Shown here in pieces: positions 16,339 to 25,166 of a stretch of DNA of 64,000 bases. Positions within the stretch are counted from its first letter, which is position 1. Each line of letters opens with the position of its first letter. The position numbers and the translations under genes were made by a program. The notes under the pieces are model-generated. The model was given only the letters and a program-made list of their open reading frames with translations, did not search any database and was not told the DNA's origin. Source of the DNA: Allobosea sp. 67-29 (lineage in GTDB: Bacteria > Pseudomonadota > Alphaproteobacteria > Rhizobiales > Beijerinckiaceae); the NCBI RefSeq assembly GCF_001898115.1, contig NZ_MKSQ01000026.1, positions 666,744 through 730,743 on the forward strand, read 5' to 3'.

Positions 16339-16356
16339 GAGATGATATAATGTTAC
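16339..16356 (-). promoter_or_regulatory. Putative Zur operator and -10 region before the His-rich peptide-znuCB operon
   Basis: Minus-strand 18-mer GTAACATTATATCATCTC, identical at 14 of 18 positions to the site before znuA at 14514-14531. The TTATAT/TATATC core lies about 7-10 bases before the ATG at 16336, consistent with a -10 box of a leaderless transcript. The A+T-rich core stands out from its GC-rich surroundings. Confidence 0.6.
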
Positions 16357-16560
16357 GTCGACGGCCGCACAAGCGCGATCTCGGCCTGTGGAAACGGCCG
16401 GCTTGGGCCGTCCCGCCGGGCCGGACCGGCGGCCCGCATCCGACTATTGGCCTAAAGACGCAGTGCCCGGGGTAGCCTTGCGCTTGCCCATGCGCGATAA
16501 CGTCATCAAAAACACGCAACCGAACCGGCCAGCCAAGCCGGAGATCGTCAGGGAGTCATC

Positions 16561-17529
16561 ATGAAGTCGCTCTTCAGCCGCCGGCAGCTCGCCGGCCTCG
16601 CCGCTGCCGTCATCGCCGCCTCGGCTCCGGCCGGCGCCCGCGCCGAGCAGTTCATCAACATCCTCACCGGCGGCACCTCGGGCGTCTATTACCCGATGGG
16701 CGTAGCCCTCTCGAAGATCTTCGGCGAGAAGATCAAGGACGTGCGCCCGACCGTGCAGGCGACCAAGGCCTCGGTCGAGAACCTCGTGCTGCTGCAGCAA
16801 GGCAAGGGCGAGCTCGCCTTCACCCTCGGCGACTCGCTCGATGCCGCCTGGAAGGGCGAGGAGGAAGCCGGCTTCAAGGCCCCGCTCAAGAAGCTTCGCG
16901 GCGTCACCGCGATCTATCCGAACTACGTGCAGATCGTCGCCTCGAAGGAGAGCGGCATCAAGACGCTGGCCGATCTCAAGGGCAAGCGCCTCTCGGTCGG
17001 AGCGCCGAAATCCGGCACCGAGCTCAACGCCCGCGCCATCCTCGCCGCCGCCGGGCTGACCTACAAGGATCTCGGCAAGGTCGAGTACCTGCCCTTCGCC
17101 GAGTCGGTCGAGCTGATGAAGAACCGCCAGCTCGACGCCACCCTGCAGTCGGCCGGCCTCGGCGTCGCCTCGCTGCGCGACCTCGCCACCTCGGTCGACA
17201 TCACCGTCGTCGAGGTGCCGCCGGCGACCGTCGAGAAGGCGGGCCCGCCCTTCGTCAAGGCGACGATCCCGGCCAACACCTATGGCGGCCAGACCGCGGC
17301 GGTCGAGACCGCCGCCGTCGTCAACTATCTCGTCACCCATCAGGGCGTCAGCGACGATCTGGTCTACCAGATGACCAAGGCGATGTACGAGAACCTCGGC
17401 GACCTCGCCGCCGCCCATGCGGCCGGCAAGGCGATCAAGCTCGAGAACGCGCTGCAGGGCATGCCGATCCCGCTGCACCCCGGCGCGGCGAAGTACTTCA
17501 AGGAGAAGGGTCTGAAGGTCGGTTCTTGA
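16561..17529 (+). CDS. TAXI-family TRAP transporter substrate-binding protein
   Basis: Periplasmic binding protein of 322 residues with a Sec signal (to about ARAEQ). The mature N-terminus carries the TAXI hallmark FINILTGGTSGVYYPMG, followed by TVQATKASVENLVLLQQGKGELAF, KLRGVTAIYPNYVQIVA, the ligand-loop GKRLSVGAPKSGTELNAR and the closing IPLHPGAAKYFKEKG segment. TAXI proteins bind small dicarboxylates or amino acids such as glutamate and work with a fused permease, which follows at 17603. AGGGAG precedes the ATG. A terminator separates it from the permease, so the binding protein is probably made in excess. Confidence 0.93.
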   Translation: MKSLFSRRQLAGLAAAVIAASAPAGARAEQFINILTGGTSGVYYPMGVALSKIFGEKIKDVRPTVQATKASVENLVLLQQGKGELAFTLGDSLDAAWKGEEEAGFKAPLKKLRGVTAIYPNYVQIVASKESGIKTLADLKGKRLSVGAPKSGTELNARAILAAAGLTYKDLGKVEYLPFAESVELMKNRQLDATLQSAGLGVASLRDLATSVDITVVEVPPATVEKAGPPFVKATIPANTYGGQTAAVETAAVVNYLVTHQGVSDDLVYQMTKAMYENLGDLAAAHAAGKAIKLENALQGMPIPLHPGAAKYFKEKGLKVGS

Positions 17530-17554
17530 GCCGTCCGGACGGATCTTGCTTTCG

Positions 17555-17581
17555 GGCGGGGCCGCACGGCCTCGCCTTTTT
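17555..17581 (+). terminator. Terminator or attenuator between TAXI binding protein and permease
   Basis: GGCGGGGCCG (17555-17564) pairs with CGGCCTCGCC (17567-17576), one G-U pair, followed by a run of five T. It lies 26 bp after the binding-protein stop and 22 bp before the permease start. Partial read-through would give less permease than binding protein. Confidence 0.75.
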
Positions 17582-17602
17582 GTGTCTCGGGGTTGGTGAG
17601 CC

Positions 17603-19903
17603 ATGAGCGAAGACAAGCACACGCCTTTGGCGACGCCCGATATCGGTGGCGTCCCGGTCGAGGGATCGCAGCCGATCGTCGATCCCGAGCACGGCCTGCC
17701 GCCGGGCTTCGGCGCCGGCTGGGCCGGGCGCCTGCTGTTCTGGATCGCGGTCGCCTTCTCGCTGTTCCAGATCGCGACCGCCTTCAACGTGCCGTTGGAC
17801 CACCGGCTCCTGGGCATCGACATCATCGACCTGCTGCGCGCCGCGATCGTGCTCTGGGCCGTCGCCATCGTCGTCCAGGCAGTGCGCGGCAAATCCTATG
17901 CCGAGATGCTGCTGGCCTGGATTCCGATCGCGGCCGTGGTCGAGATCCTCGCCCGCTTCGAGGGCTCCGTGCCCAACCAGGTGCTGCGCGCGCTGCATGT
18001 CGGCATGCTCTGCCTCGTGGCGGGCGGCCTGCTGGCCCAGCACAAGAGCCACTCCCGCGCCGCCGTGGCCCTGGCCTGGGCGCTCGCGCTGGCCGGGTTC
18101 GCCATCGGCCTCTATCACTGGTTCTTCTACGAGGACCTCGTCGCCCGCGCCGGGGAGCTGACCCAGTCCGACCTCGTCGTCGGTATCGCCGTCATCGTCG
18201 TGCTCTTCATCGTCTGCTGGCGCTTCATGGGCCCGGCCCTGCCGATCGTCGCCGGGCTGTTCCTGGCCTATTGCCTGCTCGGCCAGTACCTGCCCTCGCC
18301 GATGAACCACCGCGGCTACTCGCTGGAGCAGGTGATCGAGCACATGTCCTTCGGCACCGAGGGCGTCTACGCGACGCCGACCGGCGTCTCGGCAACCTTC
18401 ATCTTCCTCTTCATCCTGTTCGGCTCCTTCCTGGAACGCGCCGGCATGATCCAGCTCTTCACCGACGTCGCCATGGGCCTGTTTGGCGGCGCCCGCGGCG
18501 GCCCGGCCAAGGTCGCGGTGTTCTCCTCGGCGCTGATGGGCACGATCTCGGGCTCCGGCGTCGCCAACGTCGTCTCGACCGGCCAGTTCACCATTCCGCT
18601 GATGAAGCGCTTCGGCTATCGCCCGGCCTTCGCCGGCGGCGTCGAGGCCACGGCCTCGATGGGCGGCCAGATCATGCCGCCCGTCATGGGCGCCGTCGCC
18701 TTCATCATGGCCGAGACCATCGACGTGCCCTATGCGGCGGTGGTCCAGGCCGCGATCGTGCCCGCGATCCTCTACTACGCCGCCGCCTTCCTTGCGGTGC
18801 ATCTGGAGGCGGGCAAGCGCGGGCTGGTCGGCATGCCGCGCTCGGCGCTGCCGAGCGCCGGCAAGGCGCTGCGCGAGAAATGGTATCTCATCCTGCCTCT
18901 CGCCGTGCTCGTCTATCTGCTCTTCGCCGGTTACACGCCGCTCTTCTCGGGCTCGGTCGGCCTCGCCCTGACCGTCGTTCTCATCCTCGGCGGCTCCTTC
19001 ATGATGGGCGTCGGCTCGCTGGCCGTGCGGGTGCTGTTCTGGGTGGCGCTCGGCCTGCTCTGCGGGCTGTTCTTCTGGTACGGCATCCTCGTCATCGTCG
19101 CGCTCGTCGTCGCGCTGATCCTCGCCAACCTCGTCGTGAAGGGCGGGGCGGAAACCGTGGCCGCCTGCCGCGAGGCGCTGGCGGACGGCGCGCGCCAGGC
19201 GATCCCGGTCGGCATCGCCTGCGCCGTCGTCGGCATCGTGATCGGCACGATGACCCTGACCGGCGTCGGTACGGTGTTCGGCAACGCCGTCGTCGCCGTC
19301 GGCCAGAACTCGCTGTTCCTTGCGCTGGTGCTGACGATGATCGTCAGCCTGATCCTCGGCATGGGCATCCCGACCATCCCGAACTACATCATCACCTCGT
19401 CGCTGGCGGCCCCGATCCTGCTCAAGCTCGGCGTGCCGCTGATCGTCAGCCACATGTTCGTCTTCTATTTCGGCATCATGGCCGATCTGACGCCGCCGGT
19501 GGCGCTGGCTGCCTTCGCGGCGGCGCCGATCGCGAAGGAATCCGGCTTCAAGATCGGCTTCCAGGCGCTGAAGATCGCGATGGCCGGCTTCGTCATCCCC
19601 TACATGGCCGTCTACGATCCCGCGCTGATGCTGCAGCCGCAGGAAGGCCTGACCGGCATCTCCTACGCCGTCGCCGCCGCCTACATCATCGTCAAGACGC
19701 TGCTCGCGATCTTCCTCTGGGGCGCGGCGACGATTGGCTTCATGAAGCGCGACATGCCGCTCTGGGAGCGCATCGCCGCGATCGTCGCCGCCTTCTCGCT
19801 GGTTCTCGCGCTGCCGGCCACCGACGAGATCGGCTTCGCGCTCGCGGCCCTGGTCATCGGCCAGCATTTCTGGCGGGCCCGCGCGGCCGCGGCGGCGGCA
19901 TGA
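17603..19903 (+). CDS. TRAP transporter fused 4TM/12TM permease
   Basis: Inner-membrane secondary transporter of 766 residues in which the small (DctQ-like) and large (DctM-like) subunits form one chain, the form that pairs with TAXI binding proteins. About eighteen hydrophobic helices are visible. DctM signatures include FGTEGVYATPTGVSATFIF, LMGTISGSGVANVVSTGQFTIPLMKR, GGVEATASMGGQIMPPVMGA and ILGMGIPTIPNYII. It imports the TAXI ligand with sodium or protons. Its stop overlaps the DUF1850 start as ATGA. The N-terminal 30 residues are soluble and acidic. Confidence 0.95.
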   Translation: MSEDKHTPLATPDIGGVPVEGSQPIVDPEHGLPPGFGAGWAGRLLFWIAVAFSLFQIATAFNVPLDHRLLGIDIIDLLRAAIVLWAVAIVVQAVRGKSYAEMLLAWIPIAAVVEILARFEGSVPNQVLRALHVGMLCLVAGGLLAQHKSHSRAAVALAWALALAGFAIGLYHWFFYEDLVARAGELTQSDLVVGIAVIVVLFIVCWRFMGPALPIVAGLFLAYCLLGQYLPSPMNHRGYSLEQVIEHMSFGTEGVYATPTGVSATFIFLFILFGSFLERAGMIQLFTDVAMGLFGGARGGPAKVAVFSSALMGTISGSGVANVVSTGQFTIPLMKRFGYRPAFAGGVEATASMGGQIMPPVMGAVAFIMAETIDVPYAAVVQAAIVPAILYYAAAFLAVHLEAGKRGLVGMPRSALPSAGKALREKWYLILPLAVLVYLLFAGYTPLFSGSVGLALTVVLILGGSFMMGVGSLAVRVLFWVALGLLCGLFFWYGILVIVALVVALILANLVVKGGAETVAACREALADGARQAIPVGIACAVVGIVIGTMTLTGVGTVFGNAVVAVGQNSLFLALVLTMIVSLILGMGIPTIPNYIITSSLAAPILLKLGVPLIVSHMFVFYFGIMADLTPPVALAAFAAAPIAKESGFKIGFQALKIAMAGFVIPYMAVYDPALMLQPQEGLTGISYAVAAAYIIVKTLLAIFLWGAATIGFMKRDMPLWERIAAIVAAFSLVLALPATDEIGFALAALVIGQHFWRARAAAAAA

Positions 19904-20265
19904 GCATCTGTCTGGCCACGGGCGCACTCGCCGTGACGCTGGGTCGCGGCGAGATCACGCTCGGCTGGCGTCACTCGGTGCAGAAGACGCTGTGGGAGGA
20001 GGTCTGGCGCGAGACCCCGAAGGGTCTCGAGATCGTCGAGGCCCGCATCGAGAGCTCCGGCGCCGGCATGGACCCGCCCGACGGGTCGAAGCTGGTCGAC
20101 GGCTTCTGGCGCTGGCACCCGAGCCTGCCGCCGCTGCACGAAGTCGTGATGCGGCGCTCCGGCGCCACCGCCGACTGGCACATCTGCATCGGCGGGGCCT
20201 GCAAGCCGATGGGCGCCTACCTGCCGGCCGATGCCGACCCGGTCACGCTGAAGGTCTGCGAATAG
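19900..20265 (+). CDS. DUF1850 family protein
   Basis: A 121-residue protein, starting at the ATG that overlaps the permease stop (ATGA). DUF1850 proteins are regularly encoded beside fused TRAP permeases with TAXI binding proteins; their role in transport is unknown. Family marks are LGWRHSVQKTLWEE near residue 21-34, the RIESSGAGMDPPDG segment and GFWRWHP. The N-terminus is mildly hydrophobic, and two Cys lie in HICIGGACKP. It should share the permease transcript. Confidence 0.85.
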   Translation: MSICLATGALAVTLGRGEITLGWRHSVQKTLWEEVWRETPKGLEIVEARIESSGAGMDPPDGSKLVDGFWRWHPSLPPLHEVVMRRSGATADWHICIGGACKPMGAYLPADADPVTLKVCE

Positions 20266-20275
20266 GCGAGGCGGC

Positions 20276-20515
20276 TCAGTCGACCGTGGTCAGGTGCTCG
20301 ATCTTGAGCACCCGGCGCATCAGGTTGACCAGGCCATAGGCGGCGAACAGCGAGAAGATCGCCATCATCGCGTATTCGAACATCGCGCCGAGGTCGAACA
20401 TGCCGGCGAGCGCCCAGCCAGCGGCGAGGGCGACGCCGAACAGCTCGACGGCGATCAGGATGCCGAGCGAAACCACGATGGTCAGGCTGCGCCAGTTGGT
20501 GTGCCGTCCGGCCAT
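20276..20515 (-). CDS. Small two-helix membrane protein
   Basis: A 79-residue protein from the ATG at 20515, preceded by GGAGGA at good spacing. Two hydrophobic helices are evident: about 13-40 (TIVVSLGILIAVELFGVALAAGWALAGM) and 48-66 (FEYAMMAIFSLFAAYGLVNLM), with a basic N-terminus. I do not recognise the family. It converges on the DUF1850 gene with 10 bp between stops and is divergent from the Ntn-hydrolase gene at 20692. Confidence 0.65.
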   Translation of the reverse strand: MAGRHTNWRSLTIVVSLGILIAVELFGVALAAGWALAGMFDLGAMFEYAMMAIFSLFAAYGLVNLMRRVLKIEHLTTVD

Positions 20516-20691
20516 GCTGTCCTTCCTCCGAGCGCCTGCCCTGCGCAGGCGCATTCGGCGCGTGCCCGCATCTCTCGCACGGCCATGCGCGCAACGCACC
20601 TAGCGGAGCCTGCCGCTCCATGCAACAAAATCGCGCCCCGATCGACGCGTTTCGACGAGATGGGGACAGGCGGGGAGATCGAAAAGTCCTG

Positions 20692-22281
20692 ATGCTCGAT
20701 ACACCGGTCTTCGGCGCCGCCGCGGTGGCCGCGCCTCACAGTCTCGCTTCCGAAGCCGGGCGCGCCATCCTGGCCGAAGGTGGCAACGCCATCGAGGCGA
20801 TGGTGGCGATGGCGGCGACGATCGCCGTGGTCTACCCGCATATGAACGGCATCGGCGGCGACGGCTTCTGGCTGGTTCACGAGCCCGGCGGCCGGATGCA
20901 CGGCATCGAGGCCTGCGGACCGGCCGGTTCGCATGCGACAATCGAGCGCTACCGTTCCAAGGACTACGACGCCATCCCGGCGCGCGGCCCCGAAGCCGCG
21001 CTGACGGTTGCGGGCGCGGTTGGCGGCTGGCGCCTTGCGCTCGAGCTGGCGGCAGCGCTCGGCGGGCGCCTGCCGCTGCGCGACTTGCTCGGCGACGCCG
21101 CCCGGCACGCACGGGAAGGCTACACGGTTTCGCCGTCGGAATGCCGCAACAGGCCCAACGAGCTGCAGGCGCTCAAAGCGGCCCCGGGCTTCCTCGACGC
21201 CTTCTGGCCGGAAGAAGCGGCGCCGAAACCGGGCACGCAGCGCCGGATGGCGGCGCTCGCGGATACCCTGCAGCAGCTTGCCGATGCCGGGCTCGACGAT
21301 TTCTATCGCGGCGATGTCGGCCGCGAGATCGCCGCCGATCTGGAGCGGATCGGCGCGCCGGTCATCCGTGCCGATCTCGAACGCTTCCACGCCCGCAGCG
21401 TGACGCCGCTCTCGCTCGCCCTCCCCGGCCTCACGGTCTGGAACATGCCGCCGCCGACGCAGGGGCTCGCGGCGCTCGTCATTCTCGGCCTGTTCGAGCG
21501 GCTGGGCCGTGTCGAGCGCGACTCCTTCGCGCATCATCACGGGCTGATCGAGGCGACGAAGCGCGCGCTCGCCATCCGCGACCGCCACGTCACCGACCCC
21601 GCCCATGCGACCGGCGATCCGGCGTCCTGGCTGGGCGAGGCCATGCTGGCGCGCGAGGCGGCCATGATCGACGGCCGGCGCGCTGCATCCTGGCCGGTCA
21701 AGGAAAGTCATGGCGACACGGTCTGGATGGGCGCGATCGACCGCAAGGGCCTCGCCGTCTCCTACATCCAGTCGATCTACTGGGAATACGGCTCCGGCTG
21801 CGTGCTGCCGGCGACCGGCATCCACTGGCAGAACCGCGGCACCTCCTTCTCGCTCGATCCGGCTGCGGCTAATCCGCTGATGCCGGGCCGCAAGCCCTTC
21901 CACACGCTGAACCCGGCCTTCGCCCGCTTCGACGACGGGCGCATCCTCCCCTATGGCTCGATGGGCGGCGACGGCCAGCCGCAGTTCCAGGCGCAGATCC
22001 TGGCGCGCTACCGGCTCGGCCAGAGCCTCGCCGCCGCGGTCGACGCCCCGCGCTGGCTCTTCGGCCGGACCTGGGGCTCGGCCTCGACGGCGCTGAAGTT
22101 CGAGGATCGCTTCGACCCGGCGCTGCTGGAGCGGCTTGCCGCCGCCGGGCACCCGGTCGAGGAAACCGGCGAGGCCTATTCCGAAGGCTTCGGCCATGCC
22201 GGCATGCTGGTGAAGCATCCCGGCGGCCGCGTCGAGGCCGTGCACGACCCGCGTTCCGACGGCGACTCCAGGGGGATCTGA
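20692..22281 (+). CDS. Gamma-glutamyltransferase-family Ntn-hydrolase, HpxW-like (possible oxamate or other amide hydrolase)
   Basis: Self-cleaving N-terminal-nucleophile hydrolase of 529 residues. The N-terminal region has GGNAIEAMVAM and YPHMNGIGGDGFWLVH, normal for this family. The predicted nucleophile is Thr343 in HGDTVWMGAID, followed by GLAVSYIQSIYWEYGSG and NRGTSFSLDP. The GDTVWMG...SIYWE form resembles oxamate amidohydrolase HpxW more than true gamma-glutamyltranspeptidase, which has TTHY..; that comparison is from memory. No signal peptide is seen, so it should act in the cytoplasm. It lies 5 bp before an amidase and heads the nitrile hydratase operon, so an amide-hydrolysing role fits. 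A start 24 codons upstream is possible. Confidence 0.85.
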   Translation: MLDTPVFGAAAVAAPHSLASEAGRAILAEGGNAIEAMVAMAATIAVVYPHMNGIGGDGFWLVHEPGGRMHGIEACGPAGSHATIERYRSKDYDAIPARGPEAALTVAGAVGGWRLALELAAALGGRLPLRDLLGDAARHAREGYTVSPSECRNRPNELQALKAAPGFLDAFWPEEAAPKPGTQRRMAALADTLQQLADAGLDDFYRGDVGREIAADLERIGAPVIRADLERFHARSVTPLSLALPGLTVWNMPPPTQGLAALVILGLFERLGRVERDSFAHHHGLIEATKRALAIRDRHVTDPAHATGDPASWLGEAMLAREAAMIDGRRAASWPVKESHGDTVWMGAIDRKGLAVSYIQSIYWEYGSGCVLPATGIHWQNRGTSFSLDPAAANPLMPGRKPFHTLNPAFARFDDGRILPYGSMGGDGQPQFQAQILARYRLGQSLAAAVDAPRWLFGRTWGSASTALKFEDRFDPALLERLAAAGHPVEETGEAYSEGFGHAGMLVKHPGGRVEAVHDPRSDGDSRGI

Positions 22282-22286
22282 GACGC

Positions 22287-23483
22287 ATGACCTATGACGA
22301 CCCGTTCCGCTGCTTCGTGCCCTATCCCGATGCCCCGGTGAAGCACAGCCCGACCGGCCCGCTCGCGGGGCTGACGCTGGCGGTGAAGGACCTGTTCGAC
22401 GTCAAGGGCTATCCGACCGGCGCCGGCTCGCCGATCGTGCTGGCGCAATCCGGCATCAAGACCAAGACGGCGCCGATCGTGAAGGACCTGCTCGAGGCCG
22501 GGGCGCGCTTCGTCGGCAAGACCCATACCGACGAGCTCGCTTTCTCGCTCAACGGCAAGAACGCGCATTTCGGTTCGCCGATCAACCCGGCCGCGCCCGA
22601 CCGCATCACCGGCGGCTCCTCCTGCGGCTCGATGGCGGCCGTGGCCGGCCGCCTCGCCGATATCGCCGTTGGTTCCGACACCGGCGGCTCGGTCCGGGCC
22701 CCGGCGAGCTATGGCGGGCTGTTCGGCATCCGCCCGACCCATGGCCGGCTCTCGCTGAAGCGGACCTGGCCGCTGGCCGAGAGCCTGGACACGCCGGGCT
22801 GGTTCGCCCGCGACGGCGACGTCTTCGCCCGCGTCGGCGCGGTCCTGCTCGGCAAGGACCGCGCGACCCTGCCGGAGGCACCGCGCCTTCTCCTCGCCGA
22901 CGACATGTTCGGGCAGGCCGTGCCTGAATCCGAGACGATCCTGCGCAATGTCGTGCAGCGCGCCATGCCGAGCGTGGGCCAGCCGGAGAATGTCAAGGTC
23001 GTCCGCGATATCGATGCGCTGTACTGGGCCTTCCGCTGGATCCAGGGTCGTGAGGCCTGGGCCTCGGACGGCGCCATGATCGAGCGCTTCGCCCCGCCGC
23101 TCGGGCCGGGCGTTAAGGAGCGCTTCGCCTTCTCCAAGGCGGTGACGGATGGCGAGTACGCCAAGGGCGAGGCGACCCGGAAGACGTTCCGGACCAGGCT
23201 TGCCCGGCTGCTCGGGCAGGACGGCGTTCTGATCCTGCCGACCGTGCCCGATATCGCGCCCCTGGTCAGCGCCGACGAATCCGAACTGGAGGATTTCCGC
23301 AACCGGGCGCTGCGGCTGCTCTGCCTCTCCGGGCTCTCCGGCTTCCCGCAGGTGACCATTCCGGTCGCCCAGCGCGAGGGCGCGCCGCTCGGTCTTTCGC
23401 TGATCGGCCCGAAGGGTTCGGACAAGTCGCTGATCGCCTTCGCGATCGCCTATGAGCGCGCCACGCGGATCAGGATCGCCTGA
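22287..23483 (+). CDS. Amidase of the nitrile hydratase operon
   Basis: Amidase-signature hydrolase of 398 residues, shorter than the one at 628. Triad: Lys34 in TLAVKDLFD, Ser111 in GGSSCGSM and Ser135 in GSDTGGSVRAPAS, spaced 77 and 24. The fold resembles the small AMI1/indole-acetamide type of amidase. It lies 5 bp after the Ntn-hydrolase gene and 11 bp before nthA, so it very likely converts the amide made by nitrile hydratase into the acid and ammonia. The preferred amide is unknown; aryl-acetamides are a guess supported only by the aromatic CoA island nearby. Confidence 0.92.
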   Translation: MTYDDPFRCFVPYPDAPVKHSPTGPLAGLTLAVKDLFDVKGYPTGAGSPIVLAQSGIKTKTAPIVKDLLEAGARFVGKTHTDELAFSLNGKNAHFGSPINPAAPDRITGGSSCGSMAAVAGRLADIAVGSDTGGSVRAPASYGGLFGIRPTHGRLSLKRTWPLAESLDTPGWFARDGDVFARVGAVLLGKDRATLPEAPRLLLADDMFGQAVPESETILRNVVQRAMPSVGQPENVKVVRDIDALYWAFRWIQGREAWASDGAMIERFAPPLGPGVKERFAFSKAVTDGEYAKGEATRKTFRTRLARLLGQDGVLILPTVPDIAPLVSADESELEDFRNRALRLLCLSGLSGFPQVTIPVAQREGAPLGLSLIGPKGSDKSLIAFAIAYERATRIRIA

Positions 23484-23494
23484 AGGAGGCGGGG

Positions 23495-24133
23495 ATGAGC
23501 GGACATCATCACGACCACGACCACCATCACGACAACCACTACACGGCCATCGAGGCCCGGGTGAAGGCGCTCGAGACGCTGCTGGTCGAGAAGGGCTATG
23601 TCGACCCCGCCGCGCTCGACGCCATCATCGACACCTACGAGACCAGGATCGGCCCCCGCGACGGCGCCCGCATCGTCGCAAAGGCGTGGACCGATCCGGC
23701 CTTCGCCGAGCGCCTCAGGGCGGACGGCACGGCGGCGGTGGCCGAGCTCGGCTATGGCGGGCGCGGCGGCGAGCATATCGTCGCCTGCTTCAACACGCCC
23801 GAGCAGCACAACCTGATCGTCTGCACGCTGTGCTCCTGCTATCCGTGGCCGGTGCTGGGCCTGCCGCCTGTCTGGTACAAATCCCCGCCCTATCGCGCCA
23901 AGGCGGTGATCGACCCGCGCGGCACCATCGCCGATTTCGGCGTGACCTTGCCGGAGAGCCAGCGCATCCGCGTCTGGGATTCGACGGCCGAGACCCGCTT
24001 CATCGTCATCCCGATGCGCCCTGCCGGCACCGAGGGCTGGAGCGAGGAAAAACTCGCCGGCATCGTCACGCGCGATTCGATGATCGGCACCGGTTTGCCG
24101 CAAATCGACAAGGCCGTGGAGGACGCCGCATGA
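23495..24133 (+). CDS. nthA: Nitrile hydratase alpha subunit, cobalt type
   Basis: Hydrates nitriles to amides with NthB. The 212-residue protein carries the metal-binding CTLCSC (C110, C113, S114, C115) followed by YPWPVLGLPPVWYK; Thr at the second position marks the cobalt class, iron enzymes having Ser. In the family the two latter Cys are oxidised to sulfinic and sulfenic forms. The N-terminus is a His/Asp tail (ten His in the first sixteen residues) that may help capture metal. AGGAGG precedes the ATG at ideal spacing. Its stop overlaps nthB in ATGA. Confidence 0.97.
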   Translation: MSGHHHDHDHHHDNHYTAIEARVKALETLLVEKGYVDPAALDAIIDTYETRIGPRDGARIVAKAWTDPAFAERLRADGTAAVAELGYGGRGGEHIVACFNTPEQHNLIVCTLCSCYPWPVLGLPPVWYKSPPYRAKAVIDPRGTIADFGVTLPESQRIRVWDSTAETRFIVIPMRPAGTEGWSEEKLAGIVTRDSMIGTGLPQIDKAVEDAA

Positions 24134-24789
24134 ACAGCGCCCATGACCTCGGCGGCCAGATGGGGTTCGGCCCGGTCGTTCCCGAGCCGGACGAACCGGT
24201 CTTCCATGGCGACTGGGAGAAACGCGTCCTCGCCATCAACGTCGCGGCCGGCGCCATGGGCGCCTGGACCATCGACGAGATCCGCCACGCCCGCGAGAGC
24301 CTGCCGCCGGCACAATACCTCTCGTCGAGCTATTACGAGATCTGGCTCGCGGCCCTCGACAAGGTGCTGGTCCGGCACGGCTTCCTCACATCGGAAGAGC
24401 TGGCCACGGGCAAGCCCGTGCCCGAGCGCCGTGAGCCGAGGCGCGTGCTCAAGGGCGAGGAGGTCGCGGACGTGCTCCGCCGCGGCTTCCCCTATGAGCG
24501 CAAGGCCGAGGCTCCGGCGCGCTTCGCCGTCGGCGACACCGTCCGCACCATCGTAATGCACCCGCAGCACCATACCCGCCTGCCGCGCTATGCCCGCGGC
24601 AAGGCCGGCGTGATCGAGCGCGTCACCGGCTGCCATGTCTTCCCGGATGCGGGCGCACAGGGCCAGCCCGAGACGGCGCAGTGGCTCTACACCGTCGTCT
24701 TCACCGGCCGCGAGCTCTGGGGCCGCGACGGCGATCCGGATTCCACCGTCAGCATCGAGGCCTGGGAGAGCTATCTTGAGCCGGCCTGA
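24130..24789 (+). CDS. nthB: Nitrile hydratase beta subunit
   Basis: Structural partner of NthA, 219 residues, completing the active-site pocket with two Arg that contact the oxidised Cys ligands. It begins MNSAHDLGGQMGFGPV, the invariant start of the family, then FHGDWEKRVLAIN, the YLSSSYYEIWLAAL helix, and the SH3-like C-terminal domain with VGDTVRTIVMHPQHHTRLPRYARGK and VFTGRELWG. The ATG overlaps the nthA stop as ATGA, so the subunits are translationally coupled. Confidence 0.97.
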   Translation: MNSAHDLGGQMGFGPVVPEPDEPVFHGDWEKRVLAINVAAGAMGAWTIDEIRHARESLPPAQYLSSSYYEIWLAALDKVLVRHGFLTSEELATGKPVPERREPRRVLKGEEVADVLRRGFPYERKAEAPARFAVGDTVRTIVMHPQHHTRLPRYARGKAGVIERVTGCHVFPDAGAQGQPETAQWLYTVVFTGRELWGRDGDPDSTVSIEAWESYLEPA

Positions 24790-25162
24790 GACCGATCTGG
24801 CGGCAGCGCTCGCCGCCGACACCCCGATTCCACGTGATGCCGAGGGCCCGATCTTCGCCGAGCCCTGGCAGGCGCAGGCCTTCGCATTGGTCGTCGAACT
24901 CCAGAACAAGGGCGTCTTCACCGCCGATGAATGGGCGCAGGCGCTCGGCGCCGAGATCCGCGAGGCGCTGGCGGCCGGCGGCTGCAAGGACGGCTCGGAC
25001 TATTACGAGCGCTGGTGCGAGGCGCTGGAGCACCTGCTGATCGCGAAGGGACTCACGTCCCATGAGGGCGTCGACGCGCTCGCCGCCTCCTGGGCGCGCG
25101 CGGCCGAGGCGACGCCGCATGGCAAGCCGATCCGGCTGGAGAACGACCCGCTGCGCAGCTGA
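24776..25162 (+). CDS. Nitrile hydratase activator/accessory protein (P14K-like)
   Basis: A 128-residue accessory protein that in cobalt nitrile hydratases accompanies the alpha subunit for metal loading and Cys oxidation. It resembles the N-terminal part of the beta subunit: PIFAEPWQAQAFALVVELQNKGVFTADEWAQAL, then DYYERWCEALEHLLIAKGL. I start it at a TTG at 24776 that overlaps nthB by 14 bases and has GGGAGAG upstream; no ATG fits. The gene closes the operon and meets the convergent NicO gene 4 bp away. Confidence 0.88.
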   Translation: MSRPETDLAAALAADTPIPRDAEGPIFAEPWQAQAFALVVELQNKGVFTADEWAQALGAEIREALAAGGCKDGSDYYERWCEALEHLLIAKGLTSHEGVDALAASWARAAEATPHGKPIRLENDPLRS

Positions 25163-25166
25163 GCCT

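Noticed and set aside
17498..19927. An 809-codon minus-strand open frame antisense to the TRAP permease
   Set aside because: Its product is Arg/Asp/Gly/His-rich low-complexity sequence, as expected opposite a GC-rich membrane-protein gene; no domain or ribosome site supports it.
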